Positions 44,532 to 52,993 are shown, counted from the stretch's first letter. The stretch is 64,000 nucleotides of DNA from Thermosporothrix hazakensis (GCF_003253565.1 NZ_QKUF01000009.1:1-64000); one strand, 5' to 3'. Numbers and translations: made by a program. The notes: generated from the letters alone by a model not told the origin.

Positions 44532-44996
44532 CTAATGAGAAGATTGTGCGGGCTGATAGTCTCCGGCAGGAGTGCGAAAACTGACATTGAGGCGATTCCA
44601 GACGTTGATGGCTGAGATCGCTACAGTGAGGTTGACAAGCTCCTCATCCGTAAAATGCTGCTTCACACGCTCATAGACGTCGTCGGGGACATGAGTTTCG
44701 GAGACCAGCGTGACGGCTTCGGTCCACTCAAGGGCGGCGCGCTCTCGATCGGTGAAGCAGGTGGCCTCGTGCCAGGCGGAGACCAGGTACAGCCGCTGCT
44801 CGGTTTCGCCGGCGGCGCGGGCATCTTTGGTGTGCATATCAACACAATAGGCGCAACCATTGATCTGTGAGGCACGCAACCTGACCAGTTCAAGCAGCGA
44901 GCGCTCAAGGCCACTCTCTCTGACATATTTCTCTAACTGGAAAACAGCGCGGTATGCTGCGGGAGCGACTTTCGTGATTTGAATACGTGCGTTCAT
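44532..44996 (-). CDS. AhpD-like carboxymuconolactone decarboxylase family protein
   Basis: The 154-residue protein has the AhpD core with redox pair C48-x-x-C51 and H55 (INGCAYCVDMH) within a helical bundle. Members with this motif act as thiol peroxidases or reductases; others are called alkylhydroperoxidases only by homology. The ATG at 44996 has GGAG upstream; the frame from 45056 is unlikely. It is divergent from a VOC gene with a shared operator region, suggesting a small detoxification pair. Confidence 0.9.
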   Translation of the reverse strand: MNARIQITKVAPAAYRAVFQLEKYVRESGLERSLLELVRLRASQINGCAYCVDMHTKDARAAGETEQRLYLVSAWHEATCFTDRERAALEWTEAVTLVSETHVPDDVYERVKQHFTDEELVNLTVAISAINVWNRLNVSFRTPAGDYQPAQSSH

Positions 44997-45031
44997 GGAT
45001 ATCTCCTTTTTCTTTTTGTTCTTTCTGGATA

Positions 45032-45091
45032 GTATGATCATACCATTCTCGGACAAAATGTGTCAAGGATATATTTTGTCCGGGATATGAT
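45032..45091. promoter_or_regulatory. Divergent promoter with two dyads between ahpD-like and VOC genes
   Basis: On the minus strand TTGACA (45066-45061) and TATGAT (45042-45037), 18 bp apart, form a strong promoter for the AhpD-like gene. A perfect inverted repeat CGGACAAAAT-N13-ATTTTGTCCG (45050-45082) surrounds the -35, and a perfect 12-bp palindrome GTATGATCATAC (45032-45043) covers the -10. A plus-strand TATGAT (45086-45091) may serve the VOC gene. The larger dyad is well placed to control both genes. Confidence 0.75.
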
Positions 45092-45165
45092 GAAAAAGCG
45101 CAAGATTCGAGAAGTCCCGGGCACGATAGTGTGCTAGCATGGGGGAAAGAAAAGGAGGAGTCAGT

Positions 45166-45579
45166 ATGGAACCAGGTCTTACATCTGTTATGCTGCTGGT
45201 GCAGGATATGCCGCGTGTCCGGGCATTTTATACTGAGTTGCTGGGCCTCGTGGTGGTGCCTGAATTCTCTTCGCCAACCGGGGAATTTGTCTTTCTGCAT
45301 TCAAAGGCCAGCCGCTTCAATCTCATGTTGCAAGATATCAAAGTGGGAACCTATGGTGCCTCTACAGAACGTGGAGGTGTGCTGATCGGCTTTATGGTGG
45401 AGGATGCAGCCGCTGTCTATCAGGAATGGCAGACAAAGGGCGTTGAGTTTGTGAGCGGTATTACCGATGTTGGTGCGGGCCGCTCGTTTGTTGTACGCGA
45501 CCCCGATGGGAACTACCTGAACATCTACGATCTCTATCCCGAGGTTCGGAAAATGCAGGAAGCTGCTCAATTGATCTAG
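45166..45579 (+). CDS. VOC/glyoxalase superfamily protein
   Basis: A 137-residue VOC protein: SVMLLVQDMPRVRAFYTELLG in the first module, then GFMVEDAAAVYQEWQTKGV and VRDPDGNYLNIYDL in the second. The position of the first-module metal ligand holds a Ser/Met region rather than the usual His, so it may bind a ligand rather than catalyse with metal, as in antibiotic-binding or dioxygenase-like members. AAGGAGGAG precedes the ATG at 45166. Divergent from the AhpD-like gene. Confidence 0.85.
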   Translation: MEPGLTSVMLLVQDMPRVRAFYTELLGLVVVPEFSSPTGEFVFLHSKASRFNLMLQDIKVGTYGASTERGGVLIGFMVEDAAAVYQEWQTKGVEFVSGITDVGAGRSFVVRDPDGNYLNIYDLYPEVRKMQEAAQLI

Positions 45580-45949
45580 CCTCTCTGCTTCAGCGTACCG
45601 GGGTGGCGGGCTGAAGCCCTTCCCTCTATCGTCTCCTTTGTCTTTCAAGCCTCATATTGTATCTGCTGGACAGCAGAGCGCATGTTACGATGCAAAGCTG
45701 TCGGCCCGCTCTGGCTGCTCAGAGCAATATGGGCTGGAGCGGGTGAAGCTCGCCCCCTCTCTTTCAGATCACGAAGCAATCAACAGCTCGCGTGGAAGAA
45801 GCGGGCGCTGAAGACCGGCCCGATCTGCTTTTCTGATCGTTTATGCAGGCATGAAGCGCCAGAGAGGAGAGCGAGGGGCCAGACTCCCCTCACCCTCCTG
45901 AAAAGGGAGACAGAAATGCAATAAAGGATAGTAGTCTTTGTTGCTCTGC
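45580..45949. other. Intergenic region with GGGCTGAAGCCC hairpins
   Basis: No supported gene in about 370 bp between convergent genes. GGGCTGAAGCCC at 45609-45620 repeats the core of the hairpin at 28-47, and GGGTGAAGCTC around 45744 looks like a degenerate copy. CCCGCTC (45703-45709) and GAGCGGG (45737-45743) form another inverted repeat. An 80-codon open frame here lacks a binding site. Confidence 0.5.
45609..45620. repeat. Second copy of the GGCTGAAGCC palindrome
   Basis: GGGC, loop TGAA, GCCC; identical ten-base core to the element at 28-47. Confidence 0.45.
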
Positions 45950-47083
45950 TCACATCTGTGAATTTTGTGAATTGGGCTCAGCATTGACTGTGATGGTTGG
46001 TCGCTGATGCGGGTAGGGCTGCGGCGAATAAGCCAGAGTTTTCCCCTGTAATGCAATTAAAAGGTTATCGAGCAGTGTTTGCGTCATTGGTAGCAGAATT
46101 TGCTTTTGCTGTCTATTGTTCGAATCTTGCAGAAAATGTAACAAGGCTTGAATGGCCTGTTCAACGCGATGGAACTCTTTTTCTGCCAGAGCGGCACGCT
46201 GATAGCGAACCAGCAGCGTGTTCAAGGCGCGTGCAACCTGCCAGAGCTCGTGGCCCTGACTCAGTGGAGCACGGGCGTTCAGGTTGCCGTTCGCGATCTC
46301 GATATGCGTTTTCAAGATTAATTGCACGCCCTGCTCCAGCTCAACAGCCTTCTCGGCGATGGTTCGTTGCAGGGAGGTGATCATTTCGGTGCGGTCAGCA
46401 CGGGCCAGAGCACGTGTCACGTTATGCGACCAGACATAGGCCACACCGGCGACAATGAATTGTGTGCCGATCGGCTGAATGAGCATTGGAATGAATTGGG
46501 AGTGCATCGCCTGATTTAAGTCCGCAGTATGAGGCTGATAAACCATGCTGATCGCGATCATCACAGCATTGATGAAGGCAATAAGGAAAGCATTTTTTGC
46601 TGGCAGGAACGAGGCCGCAAGCAGTACCGCCAGCGTGCCATAAAGATAGAACATGATGCCCGACGTATCCAGCGGCGTGGATGTGAAAATGACTCCAGCA
46701 ACAACCGCCTCATATCCAAATGTGCCTATAATGCCGGCAAGTAGAACTTTCCCCCGTCGGTTGACAATCAGCGAAATGATGGCGACGCCAAGCAGAGAAA
46801 ACGCCAGGATCGGGATAAAATGGTTGGGCATCAAAAAGGTTGCAGGAATAAAGCAGATCAGCACAATGATCAGGAAGAGGAACACTGTGCTTATCAGGCG
46901 CGACTGACGTGATTCCTCGCGCTGCGTCAGGCTTGCATTACGCGGCGCTTCGGGAATGGCCGTGAGTTTATACCACTTACGGAAAAGAGGGGGTGTGTCA
47001 TCTTCTCTCTGCGCGACCATCTCACGCAGCGCTTTTGTCAGGTCTACTCCCGGGGCATCCTGGGGAATCTGATTCTTGTTCAT
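45950..47083 (-). CDS. Six-helix membrane protein with HAMP-like segment
   Basis: A 377-residue protein: a cytoplasmic N-terminus (about 1-65), about six membrane helices (66-225), then a HAMP/coiled-coil-like region (VELEQGVQLILKTHIEIANGNLNARAPLSQGH in pieces, about 245-300) and a helical tail ending in a Pro/Asn-rich stretch. The HAMP-like motif without a kinase or output domain suggests a truncated sensor or a receptor that works with the protein encoded upstream. It starts 17 bp after that gene, so the two form an operon. Confidence 0.65.
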   Translation of the reverse strand: MNKNQIPQDAPGVDLTKALREMVAQREDDTPPLFRKWYKLTAIPEAPRNASLTQREESRQSRLISTVFLFLIIVLICFIPATFLMPNHFIPILAFSLLGVAIISLIVNRRGKVLLAGIIGTFGYEAVVAGVIFTSTPLDTSGIMFYLYGTLAVLLAASFLPAKNAFLIAFINAVMIAISMVYQPHTADLNQAMHSQFIPMLIQPIGTQFIVAGVAYVWSHNVTRALARADRTEMITSLQRTIAEKAVELEQGVQLILKTHIEIANGNLNARAPLSQGHELWQVARALNTLLVRYQRAALAEKEFHRVEQAIQALLHFLQDSNNRQQKQILLPMTQTLLDNLLIALQGKTLAYSPQPYPHQRPTITVNAEPNSQNSQM

Positions 47084-47100
47084 TCAAGGAACCTCCTGTA

Positions 47101-47631
47101 CTATGGAGAAGGAACAGTTATGACTCGCATATTCACGAGAATCGTAAGCGCGTCATCGACGATATCAGGAGAGAGCGGCGCATCCTCTTTGATCTGCATC
47201 ACGGAGCGTTGCCCGTCAACGAGCTCAAAGACGATGGACAACATCATTTTTTGCCTGGTGGTCCATCCCTCCAACCTATCAACATCAAGCTGTCCTACAC
47301 GCTGCGGAATCGGGGATGTGTCCTGTACGGGGCGAGGAGGTGTCCCCAGGCGTGGCGTCGAGAGCGGATACAGAACCCAGGGAAACGGTCCGCGCTTTTT
47401 TTCCACGCTCATGAGAATTGAAAGAGGTATGGGTAAACGCTGTCCTTGCTGGTCTTCTACATGGCAAGATGTCACCTTCCCATCCACCAGGTGCAGATAT
47501 CCCATACAACGCCCACGAACTCCAGGTATATGATGCAATTCGGATTTGAGCAAACCGCTCATGCGGTAATGCTCGAACAGTGCCAGACTGAACTCAAGCC
47601 CTAAGCTTGCATCGATACTATCTTGACCCAC
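47101..47631 (-). CDS. Unknown soluble protein paired with the HAMP-like membrane protein
   Basis: A 176-residue protein with an N-terminal alpha/beta part (SGLLKSEL, GYLHLVDGKVTSCHV) that recalls DUF4388/PATAN-like 'LVxGxVxxxxV' modules, and a C-terminal winged-helix-like part (TARQKMML-like TTRQKMMLSIVFELVDG, then IVDDALTILVNMRVI). It is first in a two-gene unit with the membrane protein. It could be a signalling adaptor, but I do not assign a function. Confidence 0.55.
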   Translation of the reverse strand: MGQDSIDASLGLEFSLALFEHYRMSGLLKSELHHIPGVRGRCMGYLHLVDGKVTSCHVEDQQGQRLPIPLSILMSVEKKRGPFPWVLYPLSTPRLGTPPRPVQDTSPIPQRVGQLDVDRLEGWTTRQKMMLSIVFELVDGQRSVMQIKEDAPLSPDIVDDALTILVNMRVITVPSP

Positions 47632-48200
47632 TTTGCACCTTTAACTCACTTTTACACTTAAACGCAAGAGGGCTTTTTGCGGCCCCCTTGCTACAACCAG
47701 CCTACTTGCCGATTGCTCGGCCATCTTTCTTTTTGTTTTATTACCCGACACGAAAAGGTCGAGATAGATCTTTTGTCCGTATGAAGGATATCATATTTCG
47801 ATATACGAAGCTATTAATTTCTTATTAAAATTACGCTCTATTTGAACATGAACAATTTTTAATGATATACACGCTTTCGGCATAACTCAAAATACTCTTT
47901 ATGGTGTAACGAATGCTGAAATGTAAAAGAAGAGTCATATGAAAAAAGAGGGAGTAAGGCAACGTGTGCGGCTCTGCCCGGGGGCGTCAGTTCGCTTTTT
48001 TCTGCATGCTGAACCTGTCTTTTCCACCTTCTTTTAGATTATAATGGAAACAACGCCGGGGTTTCCCGCTCTGGCTGGCTGCTCACTGCGAAGATGAGCG
48101 AGCATCGCAAATGAGGCACAATGATATGTGCACCGTGGCTCGCTGACCTGCCTTACGAGTGGTTTTATTCTGTTCACTACGATGGGGAGTCAAGGAAAGC
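47632..48200. other. AT-rich divergent intergenic region
   Basis: About 570 bp between divergent transcription units. It is the most AT-rich stretch of the window around 47790-47940. It should contain promoters in both directions; I cannot single out one. Short open frames lack binding sites. Confidence 0.55.
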
Positions 48201-49958
48201 ATGGGAACTTTTACGCCAGACAAAGAACACTTTGTACTCGATGGTAAGCCGTTTCGGGTGCTCTCGGGTGCGCTGCATTATTTCCGGGTCCCGCCTGAAT
48301 ACTGGGATGACCGCCTGCACAAATTGCGCGCAATGGGCTTAAATACGGTCGAGACCTATGTGGCCTGGAACCTGCACGAGCCGCGCCCGGGCGAATTCGA
48401 TTTCTCCGGGGGGTTGGATCTGGCCCGCTTCATTCAAAAAGCTGCCGAGCAAGGGCTGTATGTGCTGTTGCGGCCCGGCCCGTATATCTGCGCTGAGTGG
48501 GAGTTTGGTGGCCTGCCTGCATGGTTGCTTAAAGATCCTGGGATGCGGCTTCGCTGCTATTATCGGCCCTATCTTGAGGCTGTAGATCGTTTCTTTGATG
48601 CGCTGTTACCACAGGTGACGCCGCTCCAGATCACGCATGGCGGGCCGATTCTGGCAATGCAGGTTGAGAATGAGTACGGAAGCTATGGCAATGACAAGCG
48701 CTACCTGACCTATCTGGCGGAGGGTCTGCGCAGGCGCGGCGTTGACGTGCTGCTCTTTACCTCGGACGGTCCCTCGGATTGGATGATGCAGGGGGGCACG
48801 CTGCCCGATGTCTTCAAAACGGCCAATTTCGGTTCTCGGGCTGAGGAAGCGTTCAGGGTCCTGCGCCAGTATCAGCCCGAGGGGCCACTGATGTGTATGG
48901 AGTACTGGAATGGCTGGTTCGATCACTGGGGGGAGCCGCATCACACGCGCGAACCGCAGGATGCTGCCGCGTCGCTGGACGAAATCCTTCAGCAGGGTGC
49001 GTCGGTCAATATTTATATGTTCCACGGTGGCACGAATTTCGGCTTCATGAGCGGGGCCAATCTGGACATCTGGAGCGGTCAGTATCAGCCTACCGTGACC
49101 AGCTATGACTATGATTCGCCGCTTGATGAGGCTGGCGATCCAACCCCGAAATATTATGCGTTCCGTGAGGTGCTCGGCAAATATACCGAGCTGCCAGACA
49201 TCGACATTGAGCCCTCACCGAAGCAGGCACTCGGCACGGTCGAGCTGACCGAGAGAGCGTCTCTGTTCTCATCGCTTGATCGCTTGAGTCGGCCAGTATG
49301 GAGCGCCACACCCGAACCAATGGAGTATTTCGATCAACAGCATGGCTTTATTCTATACCGGACGCAGCTTGCAGGGCCGCTGGTCGAGAATGTGCTATCG
49401 ATCCGTGGCCTGCATGATCGGGCGCTGGTCTTTGTGAATGGGACCTCTCTGGGCGTGCTTGAGCGCTCTCCTGAAACCCAGACGCTGCCGCTTGCGGTCG
49501 GCCCGGAAGGGGTCACGCTGGATATTCTGGTTGAGAATATGGGCCGTGTCAACTATGGGCCCGATTTGCTGGATCGCAAGGGCATTACAGGACATGTGAT
49601 GCTCGGTCAGCAGTTCCTCTATGACTGGACGATCTATCCGCTTCCGCTTGAGAAGCTTGACGGGCTGGATTTCACTCCGGCGGCATCCGAGGGACAGAAC
49701 GAACCGACTTTTTATCGGGCAACGTTTGAGGTGCAGGAACAGAAAGACACCTTCCTCGCGCTTCCTGGCTGGACGAAAGGCGTTTGCTGGCTGAATGGCC
49801 GCAATCTCGGACGCTATTGGGAGCGTGGCCCACAGAAGACGCTCTATGTGCCGGGTCCATTCCTCAAGCCTGGCCTGAACGAGCTGATTGTCTTTGAGCT
49901 GCATGGAACCAAACAGCCAGAGGTTGAGTTCCGGGCCCAGGCCGACTTAGGGGAATAA
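48201..49958 (+). CDS. Glycoside hydrolase family 35 beta-galactosidase
   Basis: The 585-residue enzyme starts with the GH35 barrel: VLSGALHYFRVPPEYWDDRL, NTVETYVAWNLHEP, LLRPGPYICAEWEFGGLPAWL (in pieces). The acid/base Glu is in VENEYGSYG (near residue 158) and the nucleophile in CMEYWNGWFDHWG (near 234). C-terminal beta-sandwich domains follow (galactose-binding-like, GVCWLNGRNLGRYW). No signal peptide, so it hydrolyses imported beta-galactosides. The ATG at 48201 follows AAGGAAAGC. A bidirectional terminator lies after the stop. Confidence 0.95.
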   Translation: MGTFTPDKEHFVLDGKPFRVLSGALHYFRVPPEYWDDRLHKLRAMGLNTVETYVAWNLHEPRPGEFDFSGGLDLARFIQKAAEQGLYVLLRPGPYICAEWEFGGLPAWLLKDPGMRLRCYYRPYLEAVDRFFDALLPQVTPLQITHGGPILAMQVENEYGSYGNDKRYLTYLAEGLRRRGVDVLLFTSDGPSDWMMQGGTLPDVFKTANFGSRAEEAFRVLRQYQPEGPLMCMEYWNGWFDHWGEPHHTREPQDAAASLDEILQQGASVNIYMFHGGTNFGFMSGANLDIWSGQYQPTVTSYDYDSPLDEAGDPTPKYYAFREVLGKYTELPDIDIEPSPKQALGTVELTERASLFSSLDRLSRPVWSATPEPMEYFDQQHGFILYRTQLAGPLVENVLSIRGLHDRALVFVNGTSLGVLERSPETQTLPLAVGPEGVTLDILVENMGRVNYGPDLLDRKGITGHVMLGQQFLYDWTIYPLPLEKLDGLDFTPAASEGQNEPTFYRATFEVQEQKDTFLALPGWTKGVCWLNGRNLGRYWERGPQKTLYVPGPFLKPGLNELIVFELHGTKQPEVEFRAQADLGE

Positions 49959-49964
49959 TTGCCA

Positions 49965-50006
49965 GAAAAAAGATCGCCTCCCGCAGACTGGCAGGCGGTC
50001 TTTTTT
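49965..50006. terminator. Bidirectional intrinsic terminator
   Basis: A stem with CGCCT/AGGCG core is flanked by AAAAAAGA on the left and TCTTTTTT on the right, giving U-tracts on both strands. It separates the convergent GH35 and HAD genes. Confidence 0.88.
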
Positions 50007-50013
50007 CGTTGCT

Positions 50014-50739
50014 TTATTCAACCTCGAAAAGCTTGCAGAGCTCGGCCAGCGAGTGCACAGTGATCTCGGCGATAGAGCGTGGCAGGTGACGCGGCCAGGG
50101 GTAGAAGCGATCAATCCAGGCGGTATGCATGCCGACGCGATGTGCTCCCCAGATGTCATAGATTGGATGGTCTCCTACAAACAGGATCTCTTCCGGGGGC
50201 AATTCGAGCGCTTTCGCGGCTGCCTGAAAGATCGATGGAGCGGGCTTGTGAGCGCCGAATGCGCCCGAGACAAAGATATGGGGCGTCAGCTTATGAATGC
50301 CGTATGCCTCCACTTTGCGCCGCTGCCAGCTCGCGTCTCCATTGGTGATGATACCGAAGGGAATGTGATTCGCGTGCAGGGCGTGTAGCAACGGGTAAGC
50401 TCCGGCGTCAGGCCGAGCGATCATGCTGCTTAAAAGCTCCTCCTGATAGTGCTGCTGAAGGTCTTCAAGAGCCGTATCAAATGCTGGATATTCCTGCTGC
50501 AAGAAGCGAAAGAGTTCGATTCTGGGAGTGCTGCCGTGGTAGTCAACCGTGACCAGAAGATCAACGATATGGTCCACAATGGCGTGATCGTCGCTGATGT
50601 TGTGCTTGCGGGTGAAGGCGGTGGCCCAGTGACGGATCACCTCTTCCCATGCATACATGGTGTCGTCAAAGTCAAAGAGAATGCCTTTCATGCCGGTTGG
50701 TAGTGTGATATGTGCCTGCTTTTCTGTAGAAATACTCAT
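50014..50739 (-). CDS. HAD-superfamily hydrolase (phosphatase)
   Basis: The 241-residue protein has motif I FDFDDTMY (nucleophile D23, acid D25), a four-helix cap, motif II GIITNGD, motif III Lys in FGAHKP and motif IV FVGDHPIYDIWGA, the layout of subfamily I HAD phosphatases such as YjjG/phosphoglycolate-type enzymes. Substrate not inferable. The ATG at 50739 follows AAAGGAG closely; the frame upstream to 50811 codes a hydrophobic stretch without a binding site. Confidence 0.9.
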   Translation of the reverse strand: MSISTEKQAHITLPTGMKGILFDFDDTMYAWEEVIRHWATAFTRKHNISDDHAIVDHIVDLLVTVDYHGSTPRIELFRFLQQEYPAFDTALEDLQQHYQEELLSSMIARPDAGAYPLLHALHANHIPFGIITNGDASWQRRKVEAYGIHKLTPHIFVSGAFGAHKPAPSIFQAAAKALELPPEEILFVGDHPIYDIWGAHRVGMHTAWIDRFYPWPRHLPRSIAEITVHSLAELCKLFEVE

Positions 50740-51002
50740 ATTCTCCTTTGCAATGATGAAAAAAATGAAAGTAAGTGCATAAAAAAGTGGGGATCTGCTG
50801 TTATCATACAATCACTTTGGGAAGCAGGCAAGGGGGCTGTGTTTTCTTGTAGTACCGTCCTGTCATACCACCTGGTTCAATGTATGCTTGCTATGGAACC
50901 AAATAACGAAGCGGGAATAGATCTCCTCTTCTCGCTGTTCTTATAAGTAGATTGAGTAATTGTCGTTTTGACACTTTTATCCGGGAGGGGGTAAAGAAAG
51001 AG

Positions 51003-51140
51003 ATGTTGACTTTTCTTATGACATTCGCCGTCTTCGCGCTGTTTGGTCTGATTGCTTATCATTTCGGGGTTGATAGCAGGGATGGGTTGAATAGTCCCGA
51101 GTGGGAGCGCCGCTATGCATGGAGCCTGGCGCAGCGCTGA
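51003..51140 (+). CDS. Small single-pass membrane protein
   Basis: A 45-residue protein: one membrane helix (MLTFLMTFAVFALFGLIAYH) followed by a charged tail (SRDGLNSPEWERRYAWSLAQR). A purine-rich GGGAGGGGG (50983-50991) lies about 11 bases upstream. The tail resembles small proteins of Chloroflexota I cannot name. Real but unassigned. Confidence 0.55.
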   Translation: MLTFLMTFAVFALFGLIAYHFGVDSRDGLNSPEWERRYAWSLAQR

Positions 51141-51206
51141 TCGCGCGAGTGGAGCCGCGCCGTTCCTTCGAGAGAGGGAGCGTGACGCGGCTCTTCTGTT
51201 TGGGCG

Positions 51207-51374
51207 CTAATTATCTTCATCGAGGGAGAAGGTATGATGTCCTGCCGGGCAATAGTATTGCAGGTCCCCATCTTCGTCGGTATCGGGCATGCTCTCTGTT
51301 TCGGGATCTACCAGTAAAATAGCTTCTTCCTGATCGTAAGGGCAAGTCTGGTATTTAATTTGCTCAACGTTCAT
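51207..51374 (-). CDS. Small acidic Cys/His protein
   Basis: A 55-residue protein with C11 in TCPYDQEEAILL and CPAGHH (C42, H46, H47), possibly half of a zinc-binding site, and an acidic middle (DPETESMPDTDEDGD). The ATG at 51374 has GAGGAG seven bases upstream; ten more in-frame codons lack one. No family recognised. Confidence 0.6.
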   Translation of the reverse strand: MNVEQIKYQTCPYDQEEAILLVDPETESMPDTDEDGDLQYYCPAGHHTFSLDEDN

Positions 51375-51689
51375 GTTATACTCCTCTTTCGCTCCGGTAG
51401 TCATGCTGACCGGAGTTTCTTTTGTCCTTCTTTTCTATGTAGTGGCTTTGATGCTTGATAAAAGAGGAGGGAAGCGCGATTCGGGCCCTATCGTTTCGTA
51501 TCTCCTCACTTCTATCAATGACTCTATATTGTCTTTTTGGGTTCTTCAATATCTGGTACCAAAGTAGGCGGGAAGTACTGTATCACTACGCTATTTGAAG
51601 TAGACTACAATGAGGATAGAGCGTCTTGCTTGCGGGAAAAAATGGAGCCTGTTAGAATGGCTCAGGCAAAGAAAAACGGGGAGATCTCG

Positions 51690-52418
51690 ATGACATATCG
51701 TTTTACGCAGGAAAAGCAGGATTACTCGGACCTTGCAACCGGACGTGTGCTGTACAGCGTGCCCGGCAGGGTGGCGTTTCCGGTACGCCTGGCAAGCGAG
51801 CTGTTTCAACGTTGCCTGAGCCTCTATCAACAGCGCGGAGGCACAACACCCTGTGTGTTGTATGATCCCTGCTGTGGCGGGGCTTCGCTGCTGGTCAGCG
51901 TGGGCTTTTTACATGGAAGCAAACTTTCAGCCGTGATCGGTTCGGACGCGGACCCTGATGTGTTGCCGCTTGCGGAGAAGAACCTTGCGCTGTTAACCCC
52001 TCAGGGCCTGGAACAGCGGATTGCGCAGCTTCAGACGCTTTATCAGGAGTATGGCAAACCCTCGCATGCTGAGGCATTGGAGAGCGCATACCGCTTGCAG
52101 CGCCAGTTGATGCCGTTGACCATTGGACTGTTTCAAGCTGATGTCATGCGACCGCTCGACCCGACACGCTTTCCAAAGTCGGTTGATCTGGTGATGGTCG
52201 ATCTGCCCTATGGTCAGCATACTGGTTGGTTGCATGCTTCCGCCGCACAGGACCCTGCGACCGCGCTGCTGGACTCCCTGCGCTCCATACTCTCGCCCGC
52301 TGCGGTTGTCGCTCTGATTACGACGAAGCAACACAAAGTAGTACATGAGCAGTTTCGGCGCCTGGAACAGTTCAGTATTGGCAAGCGGCGCATCCTGCTC
52401 TGTGCGTCTGAAACCTGA
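51690..52418 (+). CDS. AviRa-like rRNA methyltransferase
   Basis: This 242-residue protein strongly resembles the avilamycin-resistance 23S rRNA methyltransferase AviRa: YSVPGRVAFPVRLASELFQRCL, then the SAM-binding loop LYDPCCGGASLLVSVGFLHG, GSDADPDVLPLAEKNLALLTPQGL and the catalytic-region VDLVMVDLPYGQHTGW (all read in pieces). AviRa methylates a guanosine of 23S rRNA and protects against orthosomycins; here it could be housekeeping or resistance. GGGGAG (about six bases before ATG 51690) supports this start. It is 11 bp upstream of a MaoC gene. Confidence 0.82.
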   Translation: MTYRFTQEKQDYSDLATGRVLYSVPGRVAFPVRLASELFQRCLSLYQQRGGTTPCVLYDPCCGGASLLVSVGFLHGSKLSAVIGSDADPDVLPLAEKNLALLTPQGLEQRIAQLQTLYQEYGKPSHAEALESAYRLQRQLMPLTIGLFQADVMRPLDPTRFPKSVDLVMVDLPYGQHTGWLHASAAQDPATALLDSLRSILSPAAVVALITTKQHKVVHEQFRRLEQFSIGKRRILLCASET

Positions 52419-52429
52419 GAGGTGAGCGT

Positions 52430-52936
52430 ATGAATTCTGGCTGGCGAGGTCGTTGTTACGAGGATTTTACGGTTGGCGATGTCTATCAGCACGCGCTCGG
52501 GCGGACGATCAATAGCACCGACAACACATGGTTTACGCTGTTGACCATGAACTCCAACTCGCTGCACTTTGACCGCCACTACGCGGCCCAGACCGAGTTC
52601 AAGCGGCCCCTGGTGGATTCGACGTTTACGCTTGCGCTGGTGACGGGGCTGTCGGTTGCCGATATCTCGCAAAACGCGATCAATCTGGGATGGGATGCGG
52701 TGCGGCTTCCCGCGCCTGTATATGAGGGCGATACACTCTATGCACGAAGTGAGATTCTCTCGAAGCGCGAGTCACGGTCCTATCCCGAGCGGGGCATTGT
52801 GCAGGTTAAGACGGTGGGTTTCAATCAAAACGGGGTGGTGGTAATCGAGTTTCAGCGAACGATTATGGTCTACAAGCGGGCTTATCTGCCCGAGCTACCC
52901 ACACCGAAGCCGCGTGAGCCGCGTCAGGATGGCTAA
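52430..52936 (+). CDS. MaoC-family (R)-hydratase/dehydratase
   Basis: A 168-residue hot-dog-fold protein with the hydratase-2 pattern RTINSTDNTWFTLLTMNSNSLHFDRHYA (in pieces), where the Asp/Ser-x-x-His pair activates water, and ADISQNAINLGWDAVRLPAPVYEGDTLYARSEIL in the second half. Substrates are enoyl-CoA-like thioesters. It lies 11 bp after the AviRa-like gene in one transcript; no beta-oxidation genes are nearby. Confidence 0.88.
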   Translation: MNSGWRGRCYEDFTVGDVYQHALGRTINSTDNTWFTLLTMNSNSLHFDRHYAAQTEFKRPLVDSTFTLALVTGLSVADISQNAINLGWDAVRLPAPVYEGDTLYARSEILSKRESRSYPERGIVQVKTVGFNQNGVVVIEFQRTIMVYKRAYLPELPTPKPREPRQDG

Positions 52937-52948
52937 GAGCAGGGATGC

Positions 52949-52993
52949 TTGACAGAAATAAAGTTTCATTTTAGAATTGAAGTATGAAACTTT
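52949..52993 (+). promoter_or_regulatory. Consensus promoter with AAAGTTTCAT dyad
   Basis: TTGACA (52949-52954), 17 bp, TAGAAT (52972-52977). A perfect inverted repeat AAAGTTTCAT-N14-ATGAAACTTT (52960-52969 and 52984-52993) encloses the -10 and the start of transcription, so a dimeric repressor is likely. Confidence 0.78.

Noticed and set aside
45682..45924. 80-codon open frame between VOC and the membrane protein gene
   Set aside because: No binding site; the region consists of inverted repeats.
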